Origin: Caldimonas caldifontis
GTDB lineage: Bacteria > Pseudomonadota > Gammaproteobacteria > Burkholderiales > Burkholderiaceae_C
Reading direction: 5' to 3'
DNA: 56,261 bases
Assembly (NCBI RefSeq): GCF_002930615.1
Contig: NZ_PSNX01000017.1
Coordinates: forward strand, 1-56,261
Positions 40,796-50,502 of the stretch are shown in pieces (position 1 is the first letter of the stretch; each line of letters begins with the position of its first letter). Below the pieces are notes generated by a model. The model was not told the origin of the DNA, ran no database searches, and worked only from the letters and a program-made list of their open reading frames with translations. Both the position numbers and the translations under genes were made by a program.

Positions 40796-41770
40796 ATGAA
40801 ACGCCTCTTGCTGGCCGCCACCGCGGCGTTCGCCATGGGCAGTGTTGCCGCCCAGGACTTCCCCGGCAACACCCCCGTCACCTTCGTGGTGCCCTTCGCT
40901 GCCGGCGGCCCGACCGACAAAGTGGCTCGTGACCTCGCTGAAGCCATGCGCAAGCATCTGGGCGGCAACATCATCGTGGACAACCGCGCCGGCGCAGGCG
41001 GTACGCTGGGCGGCACCTATGTGGCGCAGGCCAAGCCGGACGGTCACACCCTGCTGCTGTGGCACATCGGCATCGCCACATCCCCGGCCCTGTACCGCAA
41101 CCTCAAGTTCAAGCCGCTGGAAGACTTCGAGTACCTTGGCCTGATCAACGAGGTGCCGATGACCCTGATCGGCCGCCCCAACCTGCCGCCCAACAACTAC
41201 GCCGAGCTGGTCAAGTGGATCAATGACAACAAAGGCAAGGTCAACCTGGCCAACGCTGGCCTGGGCGCCGCCTCGCACCTGTGCGGCCTGCTGTTCATGT
41301 CCCAGCTCAAGGCCGACATGACCACCGTGCCGTACAAGGGTACGGGCCCGGCCATGACCGACCTGATCGGCGGCCAGGTGGATCTGATGTGCGACCAGAC
41401 CACCAACACCACACCCCAGATCGCCGGCGGCAAGGTCAAGGCCTATGCGGTCACCAGCCCGAAGCGCCTGAACACGCCCGAGCTGCGCAACCTGCCCACG
41501 CTGGATGAATCGGGCCTCAAGGGCTTCGACGTGTCGATCTGGCATGGTCTGTACGCGCCCAAGGGCACACCCAAGCCCGTGCTCGACAAGCTGAACGCGG
41601 CCCTGAAGGAAGCCCTGAAGGATCCCGAGTTCATCAAGCGCCAGGAAGCCCTGGGCGCCGTGGTGACCACGGACAACCGCGTGAACCCGGCCGAGCACAA
41701 GAAGTGGGTCGAGTCCGAGATCAACAAGTGGGGCCCCGTCATCAAGGCGGCCGGTCAGTACGCCGACTGA
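40796..41770 (+). CDS. Bug-family (TctC-like) tripartite carboxylate transporter receptor
   Basis: The 324-residue periplasmic protein has a signal peptide (residues 1-19, ending SVAAQ) and the Bug fold: VTFVVPFAAGGPTDKVARDLAEAM in pieces, VDNRAGAGGTLG, and GLYAPKGTPKPVLDKLN. Bug proteins bind carboxylates; many have no TctAB partner nearby, as here. It has its own 140-base upstream region and a strong terminator, so it is probably a separate transcript, though its place after an acid-activating cluster suggests a related substrate. GGAGA at 40783-40787 marks the start. Confidence 0.9.
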   Translation: MKRLLLAATAAFAMGSVAAQDFPGNTPVTFVVPFAAGGPTDKVARDLAEAMRKHLGGNIIVDNRAGAGGTLGGTYVAQAKPDGHTLLLWHIGIATSPALYRNLKFKPLEDFEYLGLINEVPMTLIGRPNLPPNNYAELVKWINDNKGKVNLANAGLGAASHLCGLLFMSQLKADMTTVPYKGTGPAMTDLIGGQVDLMCDQTTNTTPQIAGGKVKAYAVTSPKRLNTPELRNLPTLDESGLKGFDVSIWHGLYAPKGTPKPVLDKLNAALKEALKDPEFIKRQEALGAVVTTDNRVNPAEHKKWVESEINKWGPVIKAAGQYAD

Positions 41771-41798
41771 TCCTCACGGCGTCTGCATCGCTCCTCGA

Positions 41799-41822
41799 CG
41801 GCCCGCATCCGCGGGCCGTTTT
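41799..41822 (+). terminator. Rho-independent terminator after the Bug receptor gene
   Basis: CGGCCCGC-ATCC-GCGGGCCG is a perfect eight-pair stem followed by TTTTCATT. It is 28 bases after the receptor stop and 20 bases before the end of the convergent dtd gene. Confidence 0.88.
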
Positions 41823-41841
41823 CATTGCGACGCGGCAAAGT

Positions 41842-42282
41842 TCAAGGCAGGTGGATCGGGATCGTCACCGGCCCGTCATTGACCAGGTGCACCTGCATGT
41901 CGGCACCGAACACCCCGGCGGCCACCGGCGCATGCCGCGCCCGGGCGGTCGCCACCACCTGCTCGTACAGCCGTCGCCCCTGATCGGCGGGCGCCGCCCC
42001 GGTGAAGCTGGGCCGATTCCCGCCCGACGTATCAGCCGCCAGCGTGAACTGGGAGACGATCAGCAGGCCACCGCCCACGTCCACGACGCTGCGGTTCATC
42101 TTGCCCGCCTCGTCGCTGAAGATGCGCAGCTTCAGGAGCTTGTCCACCAGGCGCTGCGCCTGGGTGCGTTCATCCTGGGGCTGCGCGCACACCAGCACCA
42201 ACAGGCCGGGGCCGATCTGGCCAACCACCTCGCCCGACACTTCCACCCGTGCTTCGCGCACCCGCTGAACCAGGGCCAGCAT
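41842..42282 (-). CDS. dtd: D-aminoacyl-tRNA deacylase
   Basis: The 146-residue enzyme hydrolyses D-aminoacyl-tRNA and also clears glycyl-tRNA-Ala, protecting translation. Family motifs are present: [15 protein letters not shown] at the start, the active-site SQFTLAAD and the cross-subunit Gly-cisPro in NDGPVTIPI. Length is that of the family. The ATG overlaps the stop of the cation transporter gene by one base (TGATG), so the two form a coupled pair. Confidence 0.95.
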   Translation of the reverse strand: MLALVQRVREARVEVSGEVVGQIGPGLLVLVCAQPQDERTQAQRLVDKLLKLRIFSDEAGKMNRSVVDVGGGLLIVSQFTLAADTSGGNRPSFTGAAPADQGRRLYEQVVATARARHAPVAAGVFGADMQVHLVNDGPVTIPIHLP

Positions 42283-43178
42283 CAGGGCGCTCCGTGCGTC
42301 AGCCCGTCGTGGCCCACGGGCTCCACCGACTGGGGCAGCAACTCGATCGTCACCTTCAGCCCCGGCACAGCCTCCATCAGTGCACGCTCGATGCTGACGC
42401 GCCGGGCCGCCGCCTGCGCGAGACTCCAGTGACCCGGCACGTGCATATGGAACTCGCAGAACTTGTACCGCGCCGCCCGGCGTGTGCGCAGGTGGTCGAA
42501 GCGGACTTCGTCACTCGCCAGGCCGGCGAGCACCGCGTCGATCGCGGTGTGATCGGCCTCGCCCAGCGCCCGGTCCATCAGGCCATCGATCGAGCGCTGC
42601 AGCAGGCTCCAGGCCTCGCGGGTGATGTTCAGTGCCACCGCGATGGCCAGCACCGGGTCCAGCCAGAGCCAGCCGGTCGCCGGCACCAGCAGCACACCAA
42701 CGGCCACGCCTATCGAGGTCCACACATCGGTCATCAGATGGCGGCCATCGGCCTCCAGGGCGATGGACTCATGCTGGCGTGCGGCTCGCAGCAGCAGCCA
42801 GGCCACGCCCCCGTTGATCACGGAACTCACCATCGACAAGGCCACCCCCCAGCCCAGAGCTTCGAGAGGCTGGGGATCGAGCAGGCGCTGCACTGCCGCC
42901 CAGATGATGGCCGCGGCCGCGCCCAGGATGAGCAGGCCCTCAAACCCACTGGAGAAATATTCCGCCTTGCCGTGCCCGAAGGGGTGCTCCTCATCGGCCG
43001 GCGCGTGAGCCACGGTGACCATGGCCAGGGCGAACACCGCGGCGGCCAAGTTGACGAAGGACTCCATCGCGTCCGACAGCAGGCCCACGGAGCCGGTCAC
43101 CCACCAGGCCGCCGTCTTCAGGCCGATCGTGGCCACCGCCGCGGCGATGGACAGCTGCAGGTAGTGGGCAACCTTCAT
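42282..43178 (-). CDS. Cation diffusion facilitator family metal transporter
   Basis: The 298-residue inner-membrane protein has about six hydrophobic helices and CDF motifs: [17 protein letters not shown] (metal-site Asp in helix II), [20 protein letters not shown] (in pieces) and [15 protein letters not shown] (helix V). CDF proteins export divalent metals (Zn, Fe, Co, Mn) for proton. A cytoplasmic ferredoxin-like domain follows from about residue 200. Helix II has S-D-A-M-E where many zinc transporters have H-D-x-x-D, so the metal may be iron or manganese; this is uncertain. Confidence 0.88.
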   Translation of the reverse strand: MKVAHYLQLSIAAAVATIGLKTAAWWVTGSVGLLSDAMESFVNLAAAVFALAMVTVAHAPADEEHPFGHGKAEYFSSGFEGLLILGAAAAIIWAAVQRLLDPQPLEALGWGVALSMVSSVINGGVAWLLLRAARQHESIALEADGRHLMTDVWTSIGVAVGVLLVPATGWLWLDPVLAIAVALNITREAWSLLQRSIDGLMDRALGEADHTAIDAVLAGLASDEVRFDHLRTRRAARYKFCEFHMHVPGHWSLAQAAARRVSIERALMEAVPGLKVTIELLPQSVEPVGHDGLTHGAP

Positions 43179-43198
43179 CGCACGGGCCCGGTTCGGGC

Positions 43199-44473
43199 TC
43201 AGGCCAGCGTCACCCGCGCGAACTTGCGCTTGCCCACCTGCACGACGAAGCAGCCCGCGTTCACCTTCAGGCCCTTGTCCGACACCACCGCGCCGTCGAT
43301 GCGCACGCCCCCCTGCTCGATCAGTCGCAGGGCCTCGCTCGTGGAAGGCGCCAGGCCGGCTTGCTTGAGCAGCGTGCCGATGGCCAGCGGCGCGCCCCCC
43401 AGGCTCAACTCAGGGATGTCGTCCGGGATGCCGCCCTTGGAACGGTTGACGAAATCCTGCTCGGCCGCATCGGCGGCGGCGGCGCTGTGAAAACGGGCGG
43501 TGATCTCCTTGGCCAGCATCACCTTGGCGTCGCGCGGATTGCGCCCGGCCGCGACCTCGGCCCGGAGGGTGGCGATCTCCGCCTCACTGCGCCAGCTCAG
43601 CAGGGTGAAGTATTTCCACATCAGCGTGTCGCTGATGGACATGAGCTTGCCGAACATCTCGTTGGCCGGCTCGGTGATGCCGATGTAGTTGCCCTTGGAC
43701 TTGGACATCTTCTCGACGCCGTCCAGCCCTTCCAGCAGCGGCATGGTCAGGATGCACTGCGGCTCCTGCCCGTACTCCTGCTGCAGGTGCCGCCCCATCA
43801 GCAGATTGAACTTCTGGTCGGTCCCGCCCAGCTCCAGATCGCTCCTGAGAGCCACGGAATCGTAGCCCTGCATCAGCGGGTAGAGGAACTCATGCACCGA
43901 GATCGGCGTGCCAGCCTTGAAGCGGTCGTGGAAGTCATTGCGCTCCATCATGCGCGCCACCGTGTACTTGGCCGCCAGCGTGATCATGCCGCGCGCCCCC
44001 AGCGCATCGCTCCACTCCGAGTTGTAGCGGATCTCGGTCTTCTCGGGGTCCAGCACCAGGCTCGCCTGACGGTAGTAGGTCTCAGCATTGGCCTTGATCT
44101 GCTCAGCCGTCAGCGGAGGACGGGTGGAGTTGCGCCCGGACGGATCCCCGATCATCGACGTGAAGTCGCCGATGAGGAAGATCACCGTGTGACCCAGATC
44201 CTGGAGCTGGCGCATCTTGTTCAGCACCACCGTGTGACCGATGTGGATGTCCGGCGCCGTGGGGTCCAGGCCCAGCTTGATGCGCAGTGGCACGCCAGTT
44301 GCTTCGGATTTGGCCAGCTTGTTCAGCCAGTCTTCCTGCGGCAACAATTCCTCGCAACCACGTAACGAAATGTTCATGGCTGCGCGCACATTGTCAGTCA
44401 CCGGATATTTCGGCGAAGTTGTTGACAGTTGCGGGCCGCCCGACGCGGAAGACTGAGCCGAAGAGGTGGACAT
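43199..44473 (-). CDS. tyrS: Tyrosine--tRNA ligase
   Basis: The 424-residue class I synthetase charges tRNA-Tyr. It has [17 protein letters not shown] (HIGH motif), [13 protein letters not shown], the KMSKS loop in EKMSKSKGN and a C-terminal S4 RNA-binding domain ([14 protein letters not shown]). This is the TyrRZ-like form (LDPTA..IHIGH) common in betaproteobacteria. ATG at 44473 gives a ~33-residue Ser-rich N-terminal extension before [14 protein letters not shown]; a second in-frame ATG there is possible. It is divergent from the M23 peptidase gene. Confidence 0.94.
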   Translation of the reverse strand: MSTSSAQSSASGGPQLSTTSPKYPVTDNVRAAMNISLRGCEELLPQEDWLNKLAKSEATGVPLRIKLGLDPTAPDIHIGHTVVLNKMRQLQDLGHTVIFLIGDFTSMIGDPSGRNSTRPPLTAEQIKANAETYYRQASLVLDPEKTEIRYNSEWSDALGARGMITLAAKYTVARMMERNDFHDRFKAGTPISVHEFLYPLMQGYDSVALRSDLELGGTDQKFNLLMGRHLQQEYGQEPQCILTMPLLEGLDGVEKMSKSKGNYIGITEPANEMFGKLMSISDTLMWKYFTLLSWRSEAEIATLRAEVAAGRNPRDAKVMLAKEITARFHSAAAADAAEQDFVNRSKGGIPDDIPELSLGGAPLAIGTLLKQAGLAPSTSEALRLIEQGGVRIDGAVVSDKGLKVNAGCFVVQVGKRKFARVTLA

Positions 44474-44509
44474 ACGGGTTATTTCAGAGGTTTGGCGCAA
44501 GGGGCGGTT

Positions 44510-44517
44510 GTTATACT
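44510..44517. promoter_or_regulatory. Bidirectional -10-like element between tyrS and the M23 peptidase gene
   Basis: TATAAC on the minus strand (44510-44515) would be a -10 for tyrS about 37 bases from its ATG, and TATACT on the plus strand (44512-44517) one for the peptidase gene. Neither has a clear -35. The remaining 150 bases up to the GTG at 44677 hold no gene I can support. Confidence 0.35.
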
Positions 44518-44676
44518 GCGCCGCACATATCAGTAGCCCCTGGCAAGCGCCTTGGATTCTAGTGGACCGGCATCGTCGGCCACGGGGAACCCAGGGGTGA
44601 AGTTCAACGTACGGGCGGGGCCCCGGCCGGTTCACCACCGGCTCGGCGTGTCGTCCCAGAGCTGTACAGAAGATCC

Positions 44677-46050
44677 GTGAAGTCGTTGGAGTCTTGGGAG
44701 CGCCCCGCGCGCCGCGCCGCCCTGTGGGCGCACCGCCATCATCGTGGCATCGCTGCGGCCGTTCTGGCCGTCCTCTTCGGCACGGCCATCACGGCCTTCG
44801 GTGTGGCGCCGCTCGCCCCGGATGCCGCCGACCTGCCCAAGCGCCTGATCGCCGAGCAGGTCGAGCCGCCCGACTGGCAGACCCAGATCGATGCCCTGGG
44901 TGAGTTCGAACTGCAACTGACCCGCAACGACCTCACGCGCAGCACCGACACCGTCGACACGCTGCTCACCCGACTGAACGTCACCGATGCCGAAGCAGCC
45001 AGCTTCCTGCGCAACGACCCGGTGGCCCGCCGGCTGCTGCAAGGGCGTGCCGGCAAGATGGTGCAGGTCCAGACCGGCCCCTCGGGTGAACTGCATCGCC
45101 TCATCGCCCGCTACCCGGCCGAGAAGGCCGAACAGTTCTCCACCCACTTCACCCGTCTCACGGTGGAGCGCGACGCGGTGGGCCTGAAGGCCAAAGTCGA
45201 GCAGGCCGAGCTGAACTCCCAGGTGGCCCTGCGCAGCGGCACCATCGAAAGCTCGCTGTGGGCCGCCACGGCCGTCTCCCAGATCCCGGACACCGTCACC
45301 ATCCAGATGGCGGAGATCTTCTCCAACGAGATCGACTTCCGGCGCGACCTGCGCCGCGGCGACTTCTTCGCCGTGGTCTTCGAGAGCCTGGAAGCCGACG
45401 GCGAGCCCATCACCTGGAACCAGGCAGCCGGGCGCGTGCTGGCGGCCCAGTTCACCAATGCCGGACGCGTGCACGAGGCCTACTGGTTCCATGACCCGGT
45501 GCTGCGCAAGTCGGCCTATTTCGACGGCAAGGGCGAGAGCCTGCGTCGCGCCTTCCTGTCCTCCCCGATGGAGTTCTCGCGCGTGTCCTCGGGCTTCGCG
45601 ATGCGCTTCCACCCCATCCTGAAGACCTGGCGCCGCCACCTCGGGGTGGACTATGCCGCCCCCACCGGCACGCCGGTGCGTACTGTGGCCGACGGCGTGG
45701 TGGATTTCGCGGGCTGGCAAAACGGCTACGGCAACGTGATCTTCATCCGCCACACGGGCGGCCGGGTCACCGTCTATGCCCACCTCAGCCGCATGAACGT
45801 GCGCCAGGGCCAGCGCGTCGAGCAAGGTCAGCACATCGGGGCCGTGGGGGCCACCGGCTGGGCCACTGGCCCGCACCTGCATTTCGAGATCCGCGAGAAC
45901 GGCCAGCACGTCGACCCGCTGCGCGTGGCGCGCTCTTCCGAAGCCTTCTCGATCTCACCCTCCTCGCGCGTGCAGTTCCAGGCTCAGTCACTGGCCTTCA
46001 AGAACCAGCTCGCGCTGGCCTCTCAACGCCAGTTCGCCCAGGCCGAGTGA
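44677..46050 (+). CDS. M23-family (LytM) peptidoglycan endopeptidase, membrane-anchored
   Basis: The 457-residue protein has an N-terminal transmembrane anchor (about residues 24-45), an SH3/OapA-like periplasmic region, and a C-terminal M23 domain (about 305-420) with metal and catalytic residues in [16 protein letters not shown] (H..D) and the GPHLHFE motif. It should cut peptide cross-links in peptidoglycan during growth, like MepM. GTG at 44677 is the only suitable start. Genes tyrS, this one and anmK form a conserved Burkholderiales group; anmK recycles the cell-wall sugar that such enzymes help release. Confidence 0.92.
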   Translation: MKSLESWERPARRAALWAHRHHRGIAAAVLAVLFGTAITAFGVAPLAPDAADLPKRLIAEQVEPPDWQTQIDALGEFELQLTRNDLTRSTDTVDTLLTRLNVTDAEAASFLRNDPVARRLLQGRAGKMVQVQTGPSGELHRLIARYPAEKAEQFSTHFTRLTVERDAVGLKAKVEQAELNSQVALRSGTIESSLWAATAVSQIPDTVTIQMAEIFSNEIDFRRDLRRGDFFAVVFESLEADGEPITWNQAAGRVLAAQFTNAGRVHEAYWFHDPVLRKSAYFDGKGESLRRAFLSSPMEFSRVSSGFAMRFHPILKTWRRHLGVDYAAPTGTPVRTVADGVVDFAGWQNGYGNVIFIRHTGGRVTVYAHLSRMNVRQGQRVEQGQHIGAVGATGWATGPHLHFEIRENGQHVDPLRVARSSEAFSISPSSRVQFQAQSLAFKNQLALASQRQFAQAE

Positions 46051-46072
46051 GCCGGGGCCCGGTGCGGGGCGC

Positions 46073-47185
46073 ATGGGAGAGCTCTACATCGGCCTGATGT
46101 CCGGCACCTCGCTGGACGGTGTGGACGGCGTGGCCGCTGCCTTCGACGAGGACGGCGGCACGCGCGTGCTGGCCCATGCCGGTCGCCCTTTCGACGACGC
46201 CCTGCGTCGGGAACTGCTGGCGCTGAACACGCCGGGCGACAATGAGCTGCATCGGGCCGCGCTCGCAGGCAATGCGATCGCTCGGGTCTATGCTGACGTG
46301 GTGGACGCTCTCAGGTCCACGCTTCCCGGCGATGCCGGTCCCGTGCGAGCCATCGGTGCCCATGGTCAGACGGTGCGCCACCGTCCCGGCGAGTTCGACG
46401 GTCAGGGCTACACCCTCCAGCTGCTCAACGCGGCCTTGCTGGCCGAACTCACCGGCCTGGATGTGGTGGCCGACCTGCGCAGCCGCGACGTGGCCGCTGG
46501 GGGGCAGGGGGCCCCGCTGGTGCCCGCCTTCCACCACGCCCGGTTCGGGCGACCGGACCGCCACGTGGCCGTGCTCAACCTGGGGGGCATCGCCAACCTC
46601 AGCCTTCTGCCTGCCGAGGGATCGGTGCGTGGCTTCGATTGTGGCCCGGCCAACGTGCTGCTGGACCACTGGGCCCAACGACACCTGGGCCAGGCCTACG
46701 ATGCCCAGGGACGCTGGTCGGCCCAGGGCCGGGTGCTGCCGGACCTGCTGGCCGCGCTCCTGTCCGAGCCCTGGCTGGACCTGCCCCCGCCCAAGAGCAC
46801 CGGGCGCGATCTCTTCCACCCCGGCTGGCTGCAAGCCCGCCTGGACGGCTTGGCGCAGCTGGCGCCGGTGGACGTCCAGAGTACGCTGTGCGAATTCACG
46901 GCGGCCTGTGCGGCCCAGCACCTTCTGCGCCATGCGCCAGCCACGCAGGAGCTGATCGTCTGCGGCGGCGGGGCCTTCAACGATGACCTGCTGATGAGGC
47001 TGCGCGCCCGGCTGCCTGGCATGGACGTGCTGAGTTCGGAGCAACGCGGCCTGCCACCGCTGCAGGTGGAGGCGGCCGCGTTCGCCTGGCTGGCCTGGGC
47101 GCGGGTGCAGCAGCGGGCCGGCAACCTCCCCGCCGTCACCGGCGCCGCCGGCGCTCGCGTCCTGGGCGCCCTGCATCACGCCTGA
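46073..47185 (+). CDS. anmK: Anhydro-N-acetylmuramic acid kinase
   Basis: The 370-residue ASKHA-type kinase cleaves and phosphorylates 1,6-anhydro-MurNAc to MurNAc-6-phosphate in cell-wall recycling. It has the ATP-binding GLMSGTSLDGVDGV at the start, GAHGQTVRHRP, LNLGGIANLS and VCGGGAFNDDLLMRL. It lies 22 bases after the M23 gene in the same direction, a sensible functional pair. It is convergent with erpA; the hairpin between them has its T-run only on the erpA strand. Confidence 0.94.
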   Translation: MGELYIGLMSGTSLDGVDGVAAAFDEDGGTRVLAHAGRPFDDALRRELLALNTPGDNELHRAALAGNAIARVYADVVDALRSTLPGDAGPVRAIGAHGQTVRHRPGEFDGQGYTLQLLNAALLAELTGLDVVADLRSRDVAAGGQGAPLVPAFHHARFGRPDRHVAVLNLGGIANLSLLPAEGSVRGFDCGPANVLLDHWAQRHLGQAYDAQGRWSAQGRVLPDLLAALLSEPWLDLPPPKSTGRDLFHPGWLQARLDGLAQLAPVDVQSTLCEFTAACAAQHLLRHAPATQELIVCGGGAFNDDLLMRLRARLPGMDVLSSEQRGLPPLQVEAAAFAWLAWARVQQRAGNLPAVTGAAGARVLGALHHA

Positions 47186-47192
47186 GCCCCCC

Positions 47193-47223
47193 AAAAGCAA
47201 ACGGCGCGCCACAAGGCGCGCCG
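47193..47223 (-). terminator. Rho-independent terminator of the rplM-to-erpA run
   Basis: CGGCGCGCC-ACAA-GGCGCGCCG (47202-47223) is a perfect nine-pair stem. On the minus strand it is followed by TTTGCTTTT (47201-47193), giving a terminator 24 bases after the erpA stop. On the plus strand it has no T-run, but it could still slow anmK transcription. Confidence 0.8.
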
Positions 47224-47246
47224 CAGGACATCGGGAGCCAGCCGCG

Positions 47247-47612
47247 TCAGACCGAGAAGCTCGATCCGCAACCGCAGGTGGTGGTGGCGTTCGGGTTCTT
47301 GATCACGAACTGGGCGCCCTGCAGGTCTTCCTTGTAGTCGATCTCGGCACCCACCAGGTACTGCAGGCTCATCGCGTCGATGAGCAGGGTGACGCCGTTC
47401 TTCTGCATCTGGGTGTCGTCGTCGTTCACCACCTCATCGAAGGTGAAGCCATACTGGAAACCCGAGCAGCCGCCGCCTTGCACAAACACGCGCAGCTTCA
47501 GATCAGGATTGCCTTCTTCATCCACCAGCTGCTTGACCTTGTCGGCCGCACTGTCGGTGAAGATCAGCGGTGCGGGCATTTCGGTGGCGGTGGACTCAAG
47601 AACGGCGCTCAT
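47247..47612 (-). CDS. erpA: Iron-sulfur cluster insertion protein ErpA
   Basis: The 121-residue A-type carrier holds and transfers Fe-S clusters to target enzymes, including those of isoprenoid synthesis. The three cysteines are in place: [11 protein letters not shown] and the C-terminal TTCGCGSSF. The N-terminal ~14 residues are an extension relative to E. coli. GGAGT just upstream is a good ribosome binding site. It ends the minus-strand run that starts with rplM. Confidence 0.95.
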   Translation of the reverse strand: MSAVLESTATEMPAPLIFTDSAADKVKQLVDEEGNPDLKLRVFVQGGGCSGFQYGFTFDEVVNDDDTQMQKNGVTLLIDAMSLQYLVGAEIDYKEDLQGAQFVIKNPNATTTCGCGSSFSV

Positions 47613-47664
47613 AGGGACTCCTGTGGGGCCTCCTCGGCCCAGATTTCTGACATTATCCGCCGGA

Positions 47665-48105
47665 TCAGCCGTTGTTGGAGGCCAGCTTCAGAGACGCCGC
47701 ACCGCCACCGGGGCTTTCCTCGGACGCGGCCGCGACGCTGTCGGGAGCCGCCTCGCTGCGCAGCGGGTGCAATTCTCCGTCGATCGTGGCGCCCTGGTGC
47801 ATCTCCAGCGACTCGTAGCGCACATTGCCGACGATACGGGCCTTGGGTTGGAGTTCAAGCAGTTCCTCGGCCACCACCGGGCCTTCGACAGTGCCATTGA
47901 TGATCACGTGGCCCGCCTTGACCTTGCCGCAAACGCGGGCCTTGTCGCTGATCACCAGCACACTGACCGCCTCACCCTGGGCGATCACATCGCCATGCAC
48001 CTCGCCGTCGATGCGCAAACCTTCCGTGAAGGCGATGCGCCCTTCGATGCGCGTGCCCTCGCCGATGAGGGTGCGAATGGGGGGCTGCTTCTTCTTTCCG
48101 AACAT
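47665..48105 (-). CDS. Bactofilin family protein
   Basis: The 146-residue protein starts [17 protein letters not shown] and consists of a beta-helical bactofilin (DUF583) core with regularly spaced Val/Ile ([19 protein letters not shown] in pieces, [16 protein letters not shown]) and a low-complexity Ser/Ala/Gly tail. Bactofilins polymerise without nucleotides and organise cell-wall enzymes, shape or poles. GGAG seven bases before the ATG at 48105 supports this start over longer in-frame options. Its neighbourhood (M23 peptidase, anmK) fits a cell-envelope role. Confidence 0.9.
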   Translation of the reverse strand: MFGKKKQPPIRTLIGEGTRIEGRIAFTEGLRIDGEVHGDVIAQGEAVSVLVISDKARVCGKVKAGHVIINGTVEGPVVAEELLELQPKARIVGNVRYESLEMHQGATIDGELHPLRSEAAPDSVAAASEESPGGGAASLKLASNNG

Positions 48106-48142
48106 GGTGCTCTCCAACGTGGCGGCCGGTGCCCAGAGCTTC

Positions 48143-48853
48143 TCAGAGCCTGAGCGTCTGCTGCGCCCGCACGGTGCCGTTGGCATCGATCACGCGGACA
48201 TCGAGTTGTTGTACCACGGCACTGGGGGGAAAGTCGATGACACCCTGCACACGTTTGTAATGTTTGATAACCACGCTGCGCCCGCCATCGGCCCGCCCCT
48301 GGCTCCAGGCCTTGCCGTCGAGGCTGCCTGCAAGCCGGATTTCATAGCGTCCGCGGAATTCCGGCTGAGCCCGGCCGTTCTGCATGATGAGCAATTGGTA
48401 ACGCATCTGCCCCGGGGCCGCCACCTCGGCCTGCAAGCCGCGCAGGGCCAGCGGCCCTTCGCCGGTGGTGGGCATGAGCCGCTCGAAGAAGCCCAGATCG
48501 TCCTGCAGGGCCAGATTGTCGGCTTCCAGTTGCTTGATCTGCTCGGCCAGGCGCTCCTGTGCCACGCGCTCCATCTTCAGCAGGCTCTCGGCCGTGTTGG
48601 CGATCGACTGAGCCTTGTCGCGCTCTTGCCTGAGCTGCTGGACTTCGGCGCGCAGACGCGACAGCTCGCCGCGCTCGACCCGGTCCAGCCCGGCGATGTC
48701 CTTGCCGAACTCGAAGGCCCACAGCGCGATGGCCCCGGAGAAGCCCAGCATCACCGCCAGGGCGGCCCAGCGCAGCGGCCAGGGCAGGTGGCTGCGCACG
48801 GTCATGCGCGGGGCGCTGACCGACAGGCGACGCTTGATCAGCTTCCAGCGCAC
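48143..48853 (-). CDS. DUF6776-type membrane-anchored coiled-coil protein
   Basis: The 236-residue protein has one transmembrane helix (about residues 27-47), a coiled coil (about 55-125, rich in Leu/Glu/Gln: LSRLRAEVQQLRQERDKAQ in pieces) and a beta-rich periplasmic end (GRYEIRLAGSLDGKAW). This layout matches the uncharacterised family found next to bactofilins in betaproteobacteria, which I recall as DUF6776. It may link bactofilin filaments to the envelope; that is inference from position, 37 bases upstream of the bactofilin gene. Confidence 0.75.
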   Translation of the reverse strand: MRWKLIKRRLSVSAPRMTVRSHLPWPLRWAALAVMLGFSGAIALWAFEFGKDIAGLDRVERGELSRLRAEVQQLRQERDKAQSIANTAESLLKMERVAQERLAEQIKQLEADNLALQDDLGFFERLMPTTGEGPLALRGLQAEVAAPGQMRYQLLIMQNGRAQPEFRGRYEIRLAGSLDGKAWSQGRADGGRSVVIKHYKRVQGVIDFPPSAVVQQLDVRVIDANGTVRAQQTLRL

Positions 48854-48872
48854 TGCGGACCTCCGGCCGCGC

Positions 48873-49925
48873 TCAGGGCAGCACCGGCACCTGCAGCAGG
48901 CCCGTGGTTTCGTCGAGGCCGCACATCAGGTTCATGCACTGTACGGCCTGGCCCGAGGCGCCCTTGGTGAGGTTGTCTTCCACCACCAGCACCATGGCCA
49001 GGTCGGGGGCCGGCTTGTGCACGGCAATGCGCACGAAGTTCGACGCCCGCACCGAGCGGGTCTCGGGCGCGGAGCCGGCCGGCATCACGTCCACGAAGGG
49101 TTCGTCACGGTAGTGGGCCTCGAAGAGCGCCTGCAGGTCGGCCTGCTGGCCTGACGGCGTGAGGCGGGCGTAGAGCGTGGAGTGGATGCCGCGGATGGCC
49201 GGGATCAGGTGGGGCACGAAGACGCAGTGCACCGCGGCCGAGCCCGGTGCCACCCCGGCGATCACCCGCAGCTGCTGATTGATCTCGGGGCCGTGACGGT
49301 GGCCCTTGACGCCGTAGGCCTTGAAGTTGTCGGACGCCTCGGCCAGCAGGGTATGCACCTCGGCCTTGCGGCCGGCACCCGAGACGCCGGAGGCACAGTT
49401 GGCAATCAGGTGGGCCGCGTCCACGAGGCCGGGCGTTTTGAGCAGCGGCGCGAAGCCCAGCTGGACACTGGTGGGGTAGCAGCCGGGGTTGCCCACGATG
49501 CGCGCCTTGCGGATGGCCTCGCGGTGCAGTTCGGGCAGGCCATACACGGCCTCGGCCAGCAGGTCCGGGCAGCTGTGCGGCATGCCGTACCAGCGCTCGA
49601 ACTCGGCCGTGTCCTTCAGGCGGAAATCGGCGGCCAGGTCGATGATCTTCACGCCATCCGCCAGCAGTTCGCGGGCCTGCGCCATGGCCACACCATGGGG
49701 CGTGGCGAAAAAGACCACGTCGCATTCATTCAGCCGGGCCTCGTCGGGCGTGGTGAAGGCCAGGTCCACCCGGCCGCGCAGCGAGGGGTACATGTCGGAC
49801 ACCGGCATCCCGGCTTCCTTGCGCGAGGTGATGGCCGTGATCTTCACCTGCGGGTGCTGCGACAGCAGGCGCAGCAGCTCGACGCCCGTGTAACCCGTTC
49901 CCCCGACGATGCCGACCTTGATCAT
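48873..49925 (-). CDS. argC: N-acetyl-gamma-glutamyl-phosphate reductase
   Basis: The 350-residue enzyme reduces N-acetylglutamyl phosphate with NADPH in arginine synthesis. The dinucleotide motif [14 protein letters not shown] opens the protein and the catalytic Cys lies in [13 protein letters not shown] (near residue 148). Further blocks are [10 protein letters not shown] and [15 protein letters not shown]. Length fits the long ArgC type. GGAGAG upstream of the ATG supports the start. It follows rpsI by 175 bases containing a repeat and a possible promoter, so it may have its own transcript. Confidence 0.95.
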   Translation of the reverse strand: MIKVGIVGGTGYTGVELLRLLSQHPQVKITAITSRKEAGMPVSDMYPSLRGRVDLAFTTPDEARLNECDVVFFATPHGVAMAQARELLADGVKIIDLAADFRLKDTAEFERWYGMPHSCPDLLAEAVYGLPELHREAIRKARIVGNPGCYPTSVQLGFAPLLKTPGLVDAAHLIANCASGVSGAGRKAEVHTLLAEASDNFKAYGVKGHRHGPEINQQLRVIAGVAPGSAAVHCVFVPHLIPAIRGIHSTLYARLTPSGQQADLQALFEAHYRDEPFVDVMPAGSAPETRSVRASNFVRIAVHKPAPDLAMVLVVEDNLTKGASGQAVQCMNLMCGLDETTGLLQVPVLP

Positions 49926-49952
49926 GTACCACTCTCCAGCAAAGAATCAGTC

Positions 49953-49958
49953 ATTGTA
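49953..49958 (-). promoter_or_regulatory. Possible argC promoter -10 box
   Basis: TACAAT on the minus strand lies 28 bases upstream of the argC ATG, leaving a short leader that includes CTGGAGAG as ribosome binding site. No convincing -35 is present. No ARG-box was recognised. Confidence 0.35.
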
Positions 49959-50014
49959 GAAGCGGAAAGCACAAAGGCCACCCGAAGGTAGCCTTTGTTG
50001 CAACCGCCTTGCCA

Positions 50015-50093
50015 GCGACCGCCGCAGATCCGGCTTTGCCGGTCTGCCAGTGGCGCCCCCTTGAGGGGGCGGCCGCAGGCCGTAGGGGGTGGG
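50015..50093 (-). repeat. Intergenic multi-hairpin repeat (REP-like), copy 2
   Basis: Read on the minus strand this is the counterpart of 38187-38260: it starts CCACCCCCTACG, keeps the CCCCCT/AGGGGG hairpin and the CCGGC-AAA-GCCGG hairpin, and replaces ACGC/GCGT by GGCC-TGC-GGCC. It lies directly after the rpsI stop, as copy 1 lies directly after the receptor stop, in the same orientation relative to the upstream gene. Confidence 0.75.
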
Positions 50094-50100
50094 GGGAGTC

Positions 50101-50493
50101 TCAGCGCTTGCTGAACTGCTTGCGACGGCGTGCGCCGTGCAGACCGACCTTCTTGCGCTCGACCTCGCGGGCGTCGCGGGTCACGAAGCCAGCCTGGCTC
50201 AGCGAGGGCTTGAGGGCTGCATCGTAGTCGATCAGGGCGCGGGTGATGCCGTGACGCACCGCGCCGGCCTGGCCGGATTCACCGCCGCCGTGCACATTGA
50301 CCTTGATGTCGAAGGCGCCGTCATTGCTCGTGAGCACCAGCGGCTGCTTGACGATCATGATCGAGGTCTGGCGACCGAAGTACTGGTCGACGGGCTTGCC
50401 ATTGACCAGGATCTGGCCGGTGCCCTTCTTGATGAAGACGCGGGCCACCGACGACTTGCGACGGCCGGTGCCGTAATTCCAATTGCCGATCAT
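50101..50493 (-). CDS. rpsI: 30S ribosomal protein S9
   Basis: The 130-residue protein is S9/uS9: [16 protein letters not shown], the [19 protein letters not shown] segment read in pieces, and the basic tail [12 protein letters not shown] whose last residues reach the decoding P site. It follows rplM by nine bases in the standard rplM-rpsI operon. A REP-like hairpin cluster right after its stop may protect the transcript end. Confidence 0.98.
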   Translation of the reverse strand: MIGNWNYGTGRRKSSVARVFIKKGTGQILVNGKPVDQYFGRQTSIMIVKQPLVLTSNDGAFDIKVNVHGGGESGQAGAVRHGITRALIDYDAALKPSLSQAGFVTRDAREVERKKVGLHGARRRKQFSKR

Positions 50494-50502
50494 CGCCGCT
50501 CC

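Noticed and set aside
47202-47223. The nine-pair hairpin as terminator of anmK
   Set aside because: On the plus strand no T-run follows; the T-run exists only on the minus strand, after erpA.
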